Source of the DNA: Polytrichum commune
Taxonomy: Eukaryota; Streptophyta; Polytrichopsida; Polytrichales; Polytrichaceae
DNA length: 64,000 nucleotides
Reading direction: 5' to 3'
NCBI GenBank assembly: GCA_950295325.1
Contig: OX485808.1
Coordinates: 24,386,527-24,450,526, forward strand
Shown here: positions 51,147 through 63,242 of the stretch, piece after piece
Layout: the number at the start of each line of letters is the position of its first letter
Numbering within the stretch: the stretch's first letter is position 1
Translations under genes and position numbers: made by a program
The notes under the pieces: model-generated
Told to the model about the DNA's origin: nothing
Databases searched by the model: none
What the model saw: the letters and a program-made list of their open reading frames with translations, nothing else

Positions 51147-53857
51147 TTAACCATCCAAAAAGTCTAAACCTAAACCTAGAGAAAACATATTTTTGCGTAC
51201 ATCTGGATGTACCAATGCATATTCTCCAAACTCTGTTGCTCCAAGTATACTAGCATTTACTTCAAGTTCTTCATCATGATTGAGTCCAAAACTTTGTTCA
51301 ACATATTTGTATTTAACATGATCTTCTGCATTTACAGAAGGAAACGCCTCACGGCTAAAAAACTTCATATTTCCATTAGTCCACAATTCTACACCTTCAT
51401 TCCAAAAATATTCATCTTCGTTTGTTTGAGCTGCTGCAATATTAGATTTTTGTTTTTTTGTGAAGTGTCACCTTTAAAAGTAGAAGCATGTTCTTTACGC
51501 TTCTTTACTAAAGATTCACCTCTTCCCACCTCATATCCATTGTAATCATCACTATCAACATCATTGTCATCATCTTCATCATCACTATCGTTGTCATCAT
51601 CATCATCAGAAGTATTTTGAAATTTTTCTTTATCCAACCACAATGGATTTTTGTCATTTAGAACTTGTCTAATTTTTTCCACATAACGTTCTTTCCATTT
51701 CTCAAGCCAAACTTCCATGTCCAAATTTGATTCCATCAAAACGAGTTGCTCAATTCTACCACAAATGTTTTCAATCAAATGTGAAAACCCTTCCATCATC
51801 AACATCCAATCTCAGGAAAAAAAATGACTTATCAACTCGTCAACAACTGTTGGACAACGAGCCATTCGATTTTTTGAACACATACTCCAACCACTGGATG
51901 GCTCAATATAGTATGACTGAATACTTTGCGGTGTTCCCTTGTCATTGGCAAAATTATTTTCCAAATAAGTATTAAGGGGGTGTCGTAAACCACAATGGAT
52001 TGCCCAATAGGAGAAAATTTAGCAATACATTTTGGTCCATCTTTCACTACAAAGCATGTAGTCTCTGATTGGGGACCAAAACTATATGTCCCAACGTGTA
52101 CAAAAAACTCAGGAATATTGTTCAAACCAATCAAATTTTGAATATGTTTCACATTTTCTCCAACGGAAAGCATAAAAATAACATTCCAACGTTGTACATC
52201 TCCCGTCCACGATTCAATTTTTTTCATAATTGATGCATATTCTGTTTATGTCCAATAACCATTTGTAGGTCCATTTCGACAATCAAAAATCCATAATGCA
52301 CTTCTTCAAAAAATACCACTATCATTCTTGAAAACAAAACCGCCAATCTTAATTTCTGTTGAGAATCCCAAAGAATTTGTTCCTTCATAATTGAAACTCA
52401 TTTTCTAATTTCCAACATCAATTCGAGGAATAACTTTTCCATTGCAAAAAAGACCCAAACCACCTTCTATAATAAGTTGATGATGATCAATTACATTACG
52501 AGGTATAAAATCAACATGCTTATGTTGTTTAATATAATTTGTTTGATAATTGATGTGGCTCCATCGTTTCAAAAATTCATTACCTTTTGGAATGTCTTTG
52601 GCGAAATAGTCTAGTCCTTTCCACCAAATCTTTCCACATCTGTCTGTAACCAATTTTTTTTCTCACCAAATGGATCAAAACGTCCAGATTCCAACCACTT
52701 GAATGTATTCTGAATACCTGCTCGAGGTTTCGCAACATCACACCAATGGGCCAATTCAGGTTCACTTTTTTTTCTATCAAACCACAATACTTGCTTCTTA
52801 TCCACAGAGTCTGAAGTTAGCTGCTTACAAAGTAATATGTGTTCATTTGTTGTAAGACCTTGTAAAGGGCGAAGGCAACCAATGAACATACGTGGACGCT
52901 CTGACATTGAATATTTGATCTTCTTCCCTTTGTTTGATATTGATGATCCAAGCTTCACACTTCTATGTTTTTTTTATTTGAATATTAATCCATTGTCATA
53001 TGCATCGCACATATCTTTTAACGCCTGCCAACAAGTATTTGGAAGTGTAGCCATGGATGTATAATCACAAAAAAATTCTCTCATTTGCAAAATTGAAATT
53101 TTGCCATCCCCCAACCTTGTGCTTGTAATGCTTGGCATGGAACGTAAGAATTTTTTACGGTTCTCATCTTCAGCATTAGGTTGACCAAAATTTTTCCACA
53201 ATATTCTAGCTTTTTCTAACATTTCTCCCGTTGTACTATGGTACTTCCTTTCTGTTGTAATGTCATTCAATCTTGTTGATGAAAAAAGATATGTAATTTC
53301 ATTGTCATACAACACAATTGTTGCGGGTCGACACAAAAATATCTTATCATAATCTGCTTGAGAAAGCGATCCACATAAAAGATTATTCTTGGCCAAAATA
53401 TTGCACGCATGTTCCACATGTTGTCCATCAACAGGTTCCCAAATAATACCGTTGAAAAAACATTGTTTTTTCTCTTCTATAGAATCTCCAGGCATACTCT
53501 CCAAGCATTGGAAAAAAAAGTCCTTTGACCCCACACCCTTGAAGCATTTCAAAACATAAGAAAAAATTGCATTTGAGGCTTTTGAAACAACGAATATCTC
53601 GCAAGAATCCATATCATGTGTATAGGCAGGAGTAACAATTTTTTGAACAATTTCTCCTTTGGCCCATGCTTTAGAACACCATACTTTGTTTTCCATCCAG
53701 GGATAAGTAGAAATCTTTAGGACCACATGCTTGTCGTCGCGTGTCAGAAACCATCCATAATCCTTAAAAGCATTCGAAGGCTTCAAACATTTATTCGGGG
53801 GGGCCCTGGAAGGCCCACCCCCCTTGTCCCGCATAATCACACCTCCAACCTCACTTC
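51147..53857 (-). pseudogene. Transposon companion gene, unrecognised family
   Basis: A run of minus-strand frames spans about 2.7 kb. 53857-52977 begins after a possible acceptor (GCTTGTAG/GAAGTG) and includes MRDKGGGPSRAPPNKC and IVLYDNEITYLFSSTRLND. The same frame continues past a TAA (52974-52976) with ERPRMFIGCLRPLQGL. A frame change at an A8 run near 52660 leads to GKIWWKGLDYFAKDIPKG. Later parts are QRWNVIFMLSVGENVKHI, a frame change at a C5 run near 51983, IEPSSGWSMCSKNRMARC, an acidic aspartate/asparagine tract (51530-51610), and a C-terminal frame ending at 51147. I recognise no domain. It may bind DNA or assist transposition; that is a guess from position alone. Confidence 0.6.
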
Positions 53858-53944
53858 CTACAAGCACACATAAACCATTTTAAAGACATAAAAATATCCT
53901 CTAAACACATTACATTTTATACAATCACAACAACATTCGATTTT

Positions 53945-54225
53945 CTCAGTAAGGGTGATACATGTGGCCTCACCTCTAAGCACAAGCATAAGGAAAAATT
54001 GAAATTTCTTAAGGTGAGGCATGTGCCTCACCCCAAAAACACAAATTCACAACATAGAACTTTGTTTGATAAGGGTGATGAGGCATGTGCCTCACCTCTA
54101 AGTACAAGCCTAAGGAAAAATTGAAATTGCATTTAAGGAGGGTGAGGCATGTGCCTCACCCCTAAAACACAAATTCACAACATAGAACTTTGTTAGATAA
54201 GTGTGAGGCATGTGCCTCAACCCTA
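53945..54225. repeat. Palindrome array 1 (TGAGGCA-TG-TGCCTCA)
   Basis: At least four close copies of GTGAGGCATGTGCCTCAC lie at about 54014, 54079, 54142 and 54203, with a weaker one near 53957. They are embedded in alternating longer repeats (CACAAATTCACAACATAGAAC and AAGGAAAAATTGAAATT). Each arm pair TGAGGCA/TGCCTCA is separated by two bases. The array lies just upstream of the companion gene start. Confidence 0.85.
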
Positions 54226-54749
54226 AACACGTGGAGAAGAGTGGCGGTGGAGAAGAGCGGCGGCTGAAAAACTTGACCTAACCCTAAGCATTCTAGGTTA
54301 GTTCAAATGTTTGTTTTTTAATCTTATATGTGTGAAGAAACTTTGTATTGGTCTATCATGCATAGATTTAAGAATTTACACCTGAATTTTTTTAGGTGGG
54401 CCGGTGGCACTATTCTACTCATACCTAGCACACATACCTAGCACACATACTCATATGTTTTTAGTTTCTTGGAAATAAAATAGAATTTCTATAAATATTC
54501 AATTTCATCTACATAAATATTATAAATACAACTTTAAAATATAAAATATAAAATAATATATTATACAAACATATTTAATCAATATCCATATTTTCTCATA
54601 TTCAATTCAAGTATTGCTCATTTTAACGTAGGGATAACGGGAGGTTGTTGATCTTATATTCTCCCGTATTTGGTATTTACCCTTACATATTTTAGAGCGA
54701 TGAAGCACATACCACACCTTGTGGAGCCTTAATTGGTTATTTTAAGATT

Positions 54750-55010
54750 TAAAGGGGTGAGGCATATGTCACACCTTGTGGAGCCGTAATTAGTTTTTCT
54801 TCAAATTTTAAGGGGGTGGGGCATATGCCTCATCTTGTGAAGCAGTACTTAGTTTTTTTTCAAATTTTAAGGGGGTGGGGCATATGCCTCATCTTGTGAA
54901 GCAATATTTAGTTTATTTTCAAATTTTAAGGGGGTGGGGCATATGCCTCATCTTGTGAAGCAGTACTTAGTTTATTTTCAAATTTTAAGGGGGTGGGGCA
55001 TATGCCACAC
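54750..55010. repeat. Palindrome array 2, about 59-bp tandem units
   Basis: Units contain GGGGGTGGGGCATATGCCTC followed by ATCTTGTGAAGCAGTACTTAG and TTTTCAAATTTTAAG. Three nearly identical full units plus divergent ones at both edges are seen. The GGCATATGCC core is a true palindrome and resembles that of array 1. It lies upstream of the transposase-like gene. Confidence 0.88.
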
Positions 55011-55348
55011 CTTTCATATTCATAATTAGCTTTGTTCGAGTTTAAGGGGTGGAAAGGAAAGGTTGAGGCACATACTCCGAAGTAGTAAGTAACTTTATCT
55101 AAAGTCTAAAGAAGTGAGGTACATTTCATACCTCCAATTACACACCATAACTTCATCTAATAGATTGTCAATCGAGTCTTACCTATATATTTTACGGTTC
55201 AACAAAAGAAGCCTAGTCTATGTTTTATTTCTTTCATTACATAATTTGTTACTTAAGTTATATAACTTCTCAAACATTTTTAATATGTACTTATCAATGT
55301 TTATTTCTTCTTTTTCATCAGACTTTGATATATCATGAAATAAGTTAC

Positions 55349-58300
55349 ATGGATCCTTATTTGGATTCAATGGAACGTGAAGATGAAGGTAGATCTCCTT
55401 CATTCATTCGACATCGTGCAAATAGAAGTTTTGAGAGGCAAAATGAATATCTTCTTAATTACGAAGAATTATTGGAGGACCAAAGGTTTGTTTATCTTTA
55501 CGACATTCATGGCAAAGAAGTTGGAAAATGACTCTTACAAGATATGGTTGTCGGTGATATATTACATGATAAACCAATATCTCCAGATGATGCAGTGGTT
55601 TTTATACAAGGTATTACAGTCCCGGAAACTCGGGTTCATGAATTGAATTTGACATTTATGAGTGATTGCCTTCACAAGTTTATTTGATGGCCTAGAAGTC
55701 AAATCAAACAGTTTTAACTACCAACAACTCCTAATTTGCATTTACCTCATATACATTGTACTCCATCACCTCTTATGAGCCAAATGTCAAATACTTCTAT
55801 TTATGATCGTTCATCTTTTGAACACACTATGGAAGGGTTACCCGAATCTCATGCTCGTCGTCCATATGTTCATAAAACTCGAGCAAACAAAAAATCTAAG
55901 GGTCCTCGCATCCTAGGAATTTCCAGAGCTGATAAATTACTTTAATTGATGTACGTGAAGCAAAAATTAAAAGGCCTTGTAAAAAATAATGCCTCCAAAA
56001 TATAGATGAACATGATATTTTATCTTTGCGATATCAAACATTGGGTATGACAAAGTATAAAGATAGAGCATGTTGGATCTTAACAACTCTTCGAGGATTC
56101 TGAGTTTCGTGTCCAACTGCACCAATGGAGATGAAATTCGAAGCAAGAATAGTTGGACAAAAAGTTTGCATTGTATGTTTTGCAAATGCAGTGGGATATT
56201 CACTTCGAAGGTTGAATTCTATTTTATCATAAATACGAAAAATTAATGTGATAGATGTTTTTCATGGAAATTGCGGAAAGAGAAAAGAAACTATTCATAT
56301 TAGTATGGCCCGAGCACATTTTGAGTCATATATTAAGTTTTTTGGAGAATCTCAACCTCATCGCCAGGTTCGTCGAAAATGCGATGGACAAAATGTTGAA
56401 GTGATTTGTCTACCTATGAATTACGTCAATCTGAAGTATGAACTGCTATAAATAATGCATTGGAACGTATGGGTGAAGCTAAAGTTGGATTGTCAACTTT
56501 TAAGAAAATGTGGAAACAAGAATATACCAATGTACATGTTCCCACAGAATCAAGATTTTCAAAATGCCAGATTTGTTGAGAATACAAAGGGAGTATTAAG
56601 GCAATGCCTAATGAACGTATGAAGCAGGCTATTCAACAATCTTATAATCTCCATATTGATTTGACCATGGAAGAAAGAAAAGATTATAGTCGAGCACGAC
56701 AAGCAGCAATTGAAAGCCCTGATGATATCATGATTCTCATTATTGATGGTATGGACCAAAATACTACAATTGTGCCTAGATTCAAACAAACGGTAAAAGG
56801 CATCGAGTCTCAATTTATAAAGACTCATTTATGTGGAGTCCTTGTTCATGGCATTGGTTTATATTGTCATATATGGGTGGATTCTCATCACAAGCATGAT
56901 AGTAATCAAGTGGTTACATCTATTATGAAAGTGTTATGTGATGTAAAACACCGAAAATGACGACTACCACCTGTACTCCGCATCCAAGCAGATAATTGTG
57001 GAGAGAAAACAATAATGTATATATTCTTGGTCTTTATGCAACTCTAGTAGCCCTTGGATTCTTTAAAGAGATTCAATTATCATTTCTGATAGTAGGTCAT
57101 ACTCATGAGGATATTGATCAACGTTTTAGCTATATATCTTCAGCTTTGAAGCGACAATATATTGACTCCTTAGAAGAAATGTTGCAAATTATTCGTGAAC
57201 GTCCTATCTTTATTGAACCATTTATTCATGCAGAGCATCTTGAATATATAAGAGATTGGAAGAGTTTCATTACACCGTATTTGTGAGAAGATGCATTTGT
57301 TGGGATTAATAAACCCCATCATTTTAGATTTTATATGCAAGATAATAAGCCACATGTTCAATACAAAGACTATGCAAAGTCTCTATTATGGATTCCTGAA
57401 AATTGACATATTTGTCTTTCTGAAATTCCAAATGTTCGCCTTCAAATTCGGGGCCATTCACGGTTGGGGTACTACTTTTGGGCGTCTAACGGAAAACGGA
57501 CTTTTTTGGATAACTTCACATACTTGGTATGCTTAGATTTGTATTGTGAAGCATATTTTGGATCATACCTACATTTCATACTCCATATCGAGTACACTGA
57601 CAAAGTTAATTTAGAAGGAATAGGGTCATCTAAGATATCCTTTTAATTCCTTAAAGGACATTCAGGAGTGTTGTCTTAATTGTTCACCTTAGGATCAAGG
57701 AATGAAAATGACAACAAGAATCAATCGAAACGATCCCAAATTTTTTTCCTCACACTCATCGTTCAAGTGTGTACCAATAGAACCAAATGTGTATTGAATA
57801 GCAATTGCCCAACTTTACATGTGGCACCAAACATGTCTAAATATACATATACTCACGACCACACGTAAAAATAACGTCTAGTATTAGAATTGGACAAAAA
57901 AATTTATATGAATGGACACATGACACTTTTACCAAGGTACCAATATACATAACAGGAAATAATTGACCACCAATGCACACCTAAATAGCAAAAAAATGCC
58001 ACTGATGTGGCCTAGGGTTTAGGGTTTAGGGTTTAGGGTGATTATTAAATAATAATAAAAATATTTCTTGATAAAGCTTATGAACTATCTACTTATTTAT
58101 GTAAAATTTATTGATCAAATAATAATAAATCATGATAAAAACCAAGATCAATGCGACATAGTCCTTAAGTCCTTTGTCCTGAAAGTAGTACCCTGATCGT
58201 GAATGGCCCCATTCCCTTAGCACCCATTGCTGAGCCAGAAGATAGGGAATTAAGGGCTTTGAATGATTTCATTTTACTAAAAGAACGACATATTGCACGC

Positions 58301-59205
58301 TACATGGACATTGAGAAAAATCTTCTTGCTATTGAAGCAACTGATAGGTTCGTTTCTTATTTGAAAGATTTTCGCTTGCAAAGTCACTTTGAGGCCACTT
58401 CTGCACCATTTTGGCCTCTTTTGGAAAATTTTCCAACCATACATTGTCCAGTACCACAAGAAGTGCAACCACTAGATTATCGAGTAATGGATATTTTGCA
58501 ATCACTTCCTCCTGTGATGAAGACATCTTATTTTGGACCTCGTTCCCAAATGCCAAGAGGACATCGTATTCGTGGTTCTTCAAATAATGTACGAGGGCAA
58601 GGTAGAAGAAGAGAAGGAAATGTAGAAGAAGTTGATGAACAAATAAATAGCGGGCAAACAAATGAGCGACAAGGAAGTCAAGGCCGTGAACAAGGAGGAC
58701 GAGTTAGAGGGGGACGTGGAAGGGGACGAAGTGAACGCCAAGGCAATGCACCCAATTTATTCATATCCAATGATAATGCAATTGACCGGTTTTCTACATT
58801 TGATCCGCATCAAGATGTGAAGGTGGGAATGGTTGTAGCAATGGAAACCGATGATATTGATCGACACTTGGGAATTCTTTTTTTTGTGGCAAAGGTGCTT
58901 TCTTTAAGTCAACAAGCTTGTGAAAATGGTGTTGCAAACGTTTTATGGTATCAACCTAAAATGCCAAGAAGATTACAAGATGAAGAAGGGAAGTTTCACA
59001 ATCGGTATACAAATTGTATACAACGTGCTTGGGAACCCTCTTGAGAAGCACATGATTGTATTCCGATTGGTTCAGTTTTCACTTCTTGGCATAACACTGT
59101 TGGGACCCAAAATTTGATTACCGTTTTGGGCATAAGAACTAAGAAAGAGTTAAAATTTCCCAATGGTGAAAATTTTCATTTTGAATATCACCTAAACCTT
59201 TTATA
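55349..59205 (+). pseudogene. Transposase-like gene (DUF7869-type), many stops
   Basis: The ATG at 55349 begins MDPYLDSMEREDEG. Reading through interruptions, recognisable blocks are a Cys-containing KCQIC near 56565, IIDGMDQ near 56740, HLCGVLVHG near 56830, QADNC near 56988 and SFLIVGHTHEDIDQ near 57082-57120. The last three resemble the RNase H-like core of DUF7869-type proteins, with aspartates and glutamate in DDE-like spacing. That family name is from memory. A third part (58199-59044) carries an Arg/Gly-rich tract and continues past TGA to TAA near 59205. Eight TGA and three TAA stops interrupt it, and one base is missing in DNCGREN near 57000. Introns may also be present, for example around 57640-58198. 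Confidence 0.72.
58013..58038 (+). repeat. Interstitial telomere-type repeat (TTTAGGG)
   Basis: Nearly four units of TTTAGGG occur inside the transposon, between parts of the transposase-like gene. The plant telomere motif at an interior site may mark break repair or may serve as a telo-box. Confidence 0.85.
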
Positions 59206-59740
59206 ATAGATTTGTAATATTAGCTTCAACTTTGTACTTTCCACATCTTTAAATGTGATGTATTTTTTTAATAAAATATAATGTTGAAGTTGAAACTTGT
59301 CAATGGATTGATGTGAATGGGATTCATTCTATCTTATTGATGACCTATTATTTATTGGTGTTCTTTGTGTAATTAGAAATTCAAACTTGTTCATATGCAA
59401 TGATGTTTGCCCACAGTATAGGATGGAGAAAATACCTGAATTTCTTATCTTGACCATAGAATATGTATTTAATGTTCTTGGCTTTATAACCATATTCAAA
59501 TAAATAAAATATAATTATACATAACTCCCATAAAATGAATTCCTCATCTTATTGTAGGATGAAGTCTTTTTACAAAAATCATCAAATTGTAATTTGATTA
59601 ATGACCAATAACATTGATCTAAATGTACCCATATTTATAATTTTTTAATTTATAGCCAATAAAATTATAATATGGTCATATTTTCATTGAAATCTACGCG
59701 TTTCCAATAATTTGTTCATGTGCACTTTTACATATTGAAT

Positions 59741-59764
59741 TGCACTTTTAACGAAACCGGTGTT
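59741..59764 (-). repeat. Right terminal inverted repeat of the transposon
   Basis: This is the perfect complement of 50610-50633. Immediately inside is a second TGCACTTTTA (59721-59730), so the right end carries the subterminal motif twice. Confidence 0.95.
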
Positions 59765-59768
59765 ATTA

Positions 59769-60750
59769 GTGTAAAACGCCACACTTCATAACTCATATCA
59801 ATAGGCTTATGCAAACTTATTAAATTTTCCCCATGATTCACAGTATATTCTAGTTCATAATTTATTGTCGGTCAACTCTCCTTCCTTGAACCTCATTTAT
59901 CCCTTTCAATTTGTCGGCCATCAATGTGAAATGTTATTTGGGTAAAAGTAAATCATATTTTAATATGGAAAGGGGTGGGAAGGGGGGTCAAACTTTTGGT
60001 GTTTACAAACCATTTTCTACAATTTGGCTAACACGTGGAAGTGTGCCCTTAATCTTCCATATAAGCTCTGGAAAGGTAATGTCACATATATATTACATGT
60101 TCATCACATTCATCACCTTGCAACATGTCACTGAACTTATTATAAACATCTTATTGAGTAGCTAGAATAAAAACATATAAAAAAAAATAGGTATGTTAGA
60201 TTGACCACACACTAGTTAAAACGGTCACAAAGATGCATACAAAAATGTTGGTCAAATTTATTAATTTTAATATAGAGTTGATACCTTGCTCCTCTGCATG
60301 TGGGTGATGAAAATCATATTCTAACAGGTCATGTGACTGCACGATGCGTCGATGTGATTGAATTTAACAGCCCCCTAGAAAAAACACAACTTGTTTTAGG
60401 TTTTCAGGATGTCCTAGATTTTAAATAAGACCTTAGAGAGACTGCGTTTGATATCATGTGTTAACATCATTTTTAGAATTTATATAATCCAATGTCATTA
60501 TGGCCATTTTGAATATAGTAAATAGATAAGTATAAGGTATACAAGTTAATAAAACATAATTTGTGCAATTTTTTAAGGGTTTCACTTGTCAAGGATATGA
60601 TTTATACATAAGATGAGAAATAAAATAGGGAATAAGTTCATAGTAGTAAAGATGTGCACATGTTTGTTTAATTGATTAATAGAAATCGGATACTAAATAC
60701 AGATTACAAGTATTTTAGGTATAAAATATATAAAATTAAAAATCTTCACT
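59769..60750. repeat. Segmental duplication block right of the transposon
   Basis: This resumes the copy-A order from 25361 onward and runs to the B/C junction. Compared with A, about 100 bp before the junction are missing. No gene is seen. Confidence 0.85.
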
Positions 60751-62819
60751 TATTTCGGTGCATGACAAATGTTACTTTAATGTTACGAATCTAAATTTAT
60801 GTCAAATCAACACATGCACACAATATAAGCATAAATGTTTACTATGATAAATTTGTATTAATAGTTATCTACATTGCACCATGATCCAATGTGGTTTCAT
60901 CTTGATTTTTATTACAAGTATCTTGAATTTCTTGCTTATTGAGAGAGTCAAAAAGAACAAAATGAGCGACTTGCCAATCGTCACACATGAAATGAAATTT
61001 CTTTCATTGATCAGAATAGGTACTTGGATTCCAATGGCACCACCATATGGTCTTGGTGACCTGTGAACGGGGAGATGCGGTTTGTTAGTTACGGATTGGT
61101 TTATTGTCCTCTTTATACTACCTACATAGGTGTTTTTCTTTCCCCTCCTTCATTGCGTGGAATTTGTAAGTAAGGATATGTTTACATAAAAGTTTGAGTC
61201 CCAAAAACATGTGGTTTGAAACACCCGTTAATGAGTCTTATTTTTAAACTCAAGATTGGGCCCAAGCTTCACGCATGAATTCTTAAACTAGGAGATGTAC
61301 TTTTCTTGAGTGAGGGTTGCGCATATTTAGTTGAAAAGTGAGCTATATTGACATCACTTCATTTTCTTCGTATATTGGACCCTCATTGGATCTGGACTTT
61401 AGTGTAAATTGCATAGGTTGGATATTGGAGTTTCCTTGGTTTTGGATCCTATTATTCATACACCTTTAGAGTTGGTTTAAATTAGGGTTTGCGTCCAAGA
61501 AACTTATGGTCCAAAACATGTCTTAGTGGACCTTGCTTTCGGACTCAAGATCAGACCCAAGCTCGAAGACTGGTTTCTCATAACTAAGAGGCGTATTTTT
61601 CTTGATTGAGGATCACCAAGATTTGGCATGAAAGTGTCGATGCCATATTATCACCAATTAGAGTTTCTAGGGGTGTTTTGATCTTGGACCCCAATGTAAA
61701 CATATACCTATAGGTATGGTCTAAGAAACTTGTGTTATCAAATTTTATCGATTTTATCGATAAAAATTATCGATTTTTGAGTGTCTTTGATCTAGGACCA
61801 TAGTGTAGGCCCTCATGTTAGTTAATTGGTGATAGAGTAGGCATACCCATTTCTAACGCCCCCCCCCCCCCCAACCACCACCGATCTTAATACATAGAGT
61901 CCCCTAAAGTTGTGAAGTTCCACACATGTAACCATCATTTTCTTACGTGATGAAGACAATCATGTAGTATCGCACTTGTGGTTGTCACATTCGGCGTGAT
62001 GGAAAAATTAAGTTAAAAGGGCAAGGATTTGGGTTCCTTGAAATGGGCACTAATTGTACTCAAGTTTTCATCCCCCAGGTTTTGGAAATAAGTCCACTTA
62101 AGTTGTGAATATGGGTTGGGAGATAATCTTGCCTTTGATAATATACAATTTCGTAACTTGAAAATAAGTTGTGATCTTTTTTTGTTAAACGTTGTGGTAT
62201 CAATTTTCAGACTTGTGAAAATCCCCTCCAAGATCACACGCTTGTACTACACATATGTGAGATTGCTTATGGGTAACATAAACATATACGTTTACTCTAC
62301 CTATACTACATTTTTTTGACTCAAAGATGTACTATAGTGTATGAATTAGAAACTTTATATTGTGAAGGCATACAAAAGAAAGTTCTAGGGAGTTAATTTT
62401 TAAATCCCATTCGTGCGGCTGGAATATGGATCTTTATCCTTGGTCTCCACCAAATCATTTTACAAACATATTCCTTCAAAAAAAAATACAAATTCCAAAA
62501 TGTATAAAAAATACTTGGCTTTTGATACGATTGGCTAAAATTTTGAGCTACATAATTGAGTGGGAAAAACAGAAAAATATTCATGTCACCGACATTGTTC
62601 CTTTCCCAAAATAATCAACTTTGTAACAAAAAAATTAAAAATTTAATCACTTCAAAGTTCATATCTTAGAGTCATTGATATAAAAATTTGATTCATTTTC
62701 TTTAGACGATGCAAAAATTTATTATGTCAAAGTGCAAAGAAAAGAAAGTTAAAAAAGAGAAAAGTTTTCCTTGAGAGATACATGTTTGAAAAATACTCGC
62801 CATCACTTTTTGGCTTCTT
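60751..62819. repeat. Segmental duplication, copy C upstream of SF3B3
   Basis: The first kilobase matches 1-982 and 26479-27489. 61728-62010 is present only here; it includes ATCGATTTTATCGAT-type words and a C14 run (61859-61872). From 62011 it matches copy B up to the SF3B3 break. It is likely the ancestral context, since it leads into the intact gene. Confidence 0.85.
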
Positions 62820-63242
62820 GGGCATTTAGGGGTTAAGTAATCGGAAATGGGTCTGTCTTCTCGACCAAAGCCAAGACTCAAGAAAGCGAAGAGAAACCGA
62901 ACGTTGTTTTCGCGGGCTCAGTGCAGACCGGGCAAGGGTTTTGCCAGGGTTTTGCACTCGTCGTCGTCGTCGTCTTCTCCTTTCCCCTTGCTTATATTTC
63001 TCCATATTCTTCTATTTCGCTTTCTTGTTGTTGAGCAAAGACACATACGAAGTGAGGAGGAAAGCGGCTGCGGTGGTTCCGGTGCAATTTTTTTTCTTGC
63101 CATTCGAGCTATGGTGTGCCCCTCTGCAACAGGGATGGTTAGGGTTTAGGGCACAGGGCACGGGGGGTAGGGTTTTACGGCAATCTGTTTGGGGAAGCAT
63201 TTCAGGAGGAATCGACAGGGAGGAAACTCGAGGTAGGGAACA
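62820..63242 (+). promoter_or_regulatory. SF3B3 promoter and leader with telo-box motifs
   Basis: This stretch lies directly before the SF3B3 ATG and contains TTAGGGTTTA (63139-63148) and TAGGGTTTTA (63168-63177). These are telo-box-like motifs often found in plant housekeeping promoters and leaders. A 100-codon upstream frame (62847-63149) lies in the likely leader; its changes relative to copy B are mostly replacements, so coding is doubtful. No clear TATA box is present. Confidence 0.6.

Larger units (their letters stand above)
50610..59764. mobile_element. 9155-bp DNA transposon with divergent genes
   Basis: The element is bounded by perfect 24-bp terminal inverted repeats (50610-50633, 59741-59764) that begin AACACCGGTTTCGTTAAAAG. 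It is flanked by ATTA at 50606-50609 and 59765-59768. Copy A has one ATTA at the orthologous site. Subterminal repeats of AAAAGTGCACAT occur near both ends. Inside are a minus-strand gene (51147-53857), two palindrome arrays (53945-55010) and a plus-strand transposase-like gene (55349-59205). Both genes are broken, so this copy is not autonomous now. Four-bp duplications occur in Sola and Chapaev elements among others; I cannot assign the superfamily. Perfect TIRs with damaged genes suggest trans-mobilisation or recent decay. Confidence 0.92.

Noticed and set aside
58013-58038. True telomere or chromosome end
   Set aside because: There are only about four units and they lie inside a transposon with sequence on both sides.
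55349-59205. Stops repaired by U-to-C RNA editing
   Set aside because: Such editing is known from organelles of some plants, not from nuclear transposons. Deamination is simpler.
50610-59764. Assignment of the transposon to piggyBac or hAT
   Set aside because: The duplication is ATTA, not TTAA, and is 4 bp, not 8 bp; the transposase blocks do not match either family.
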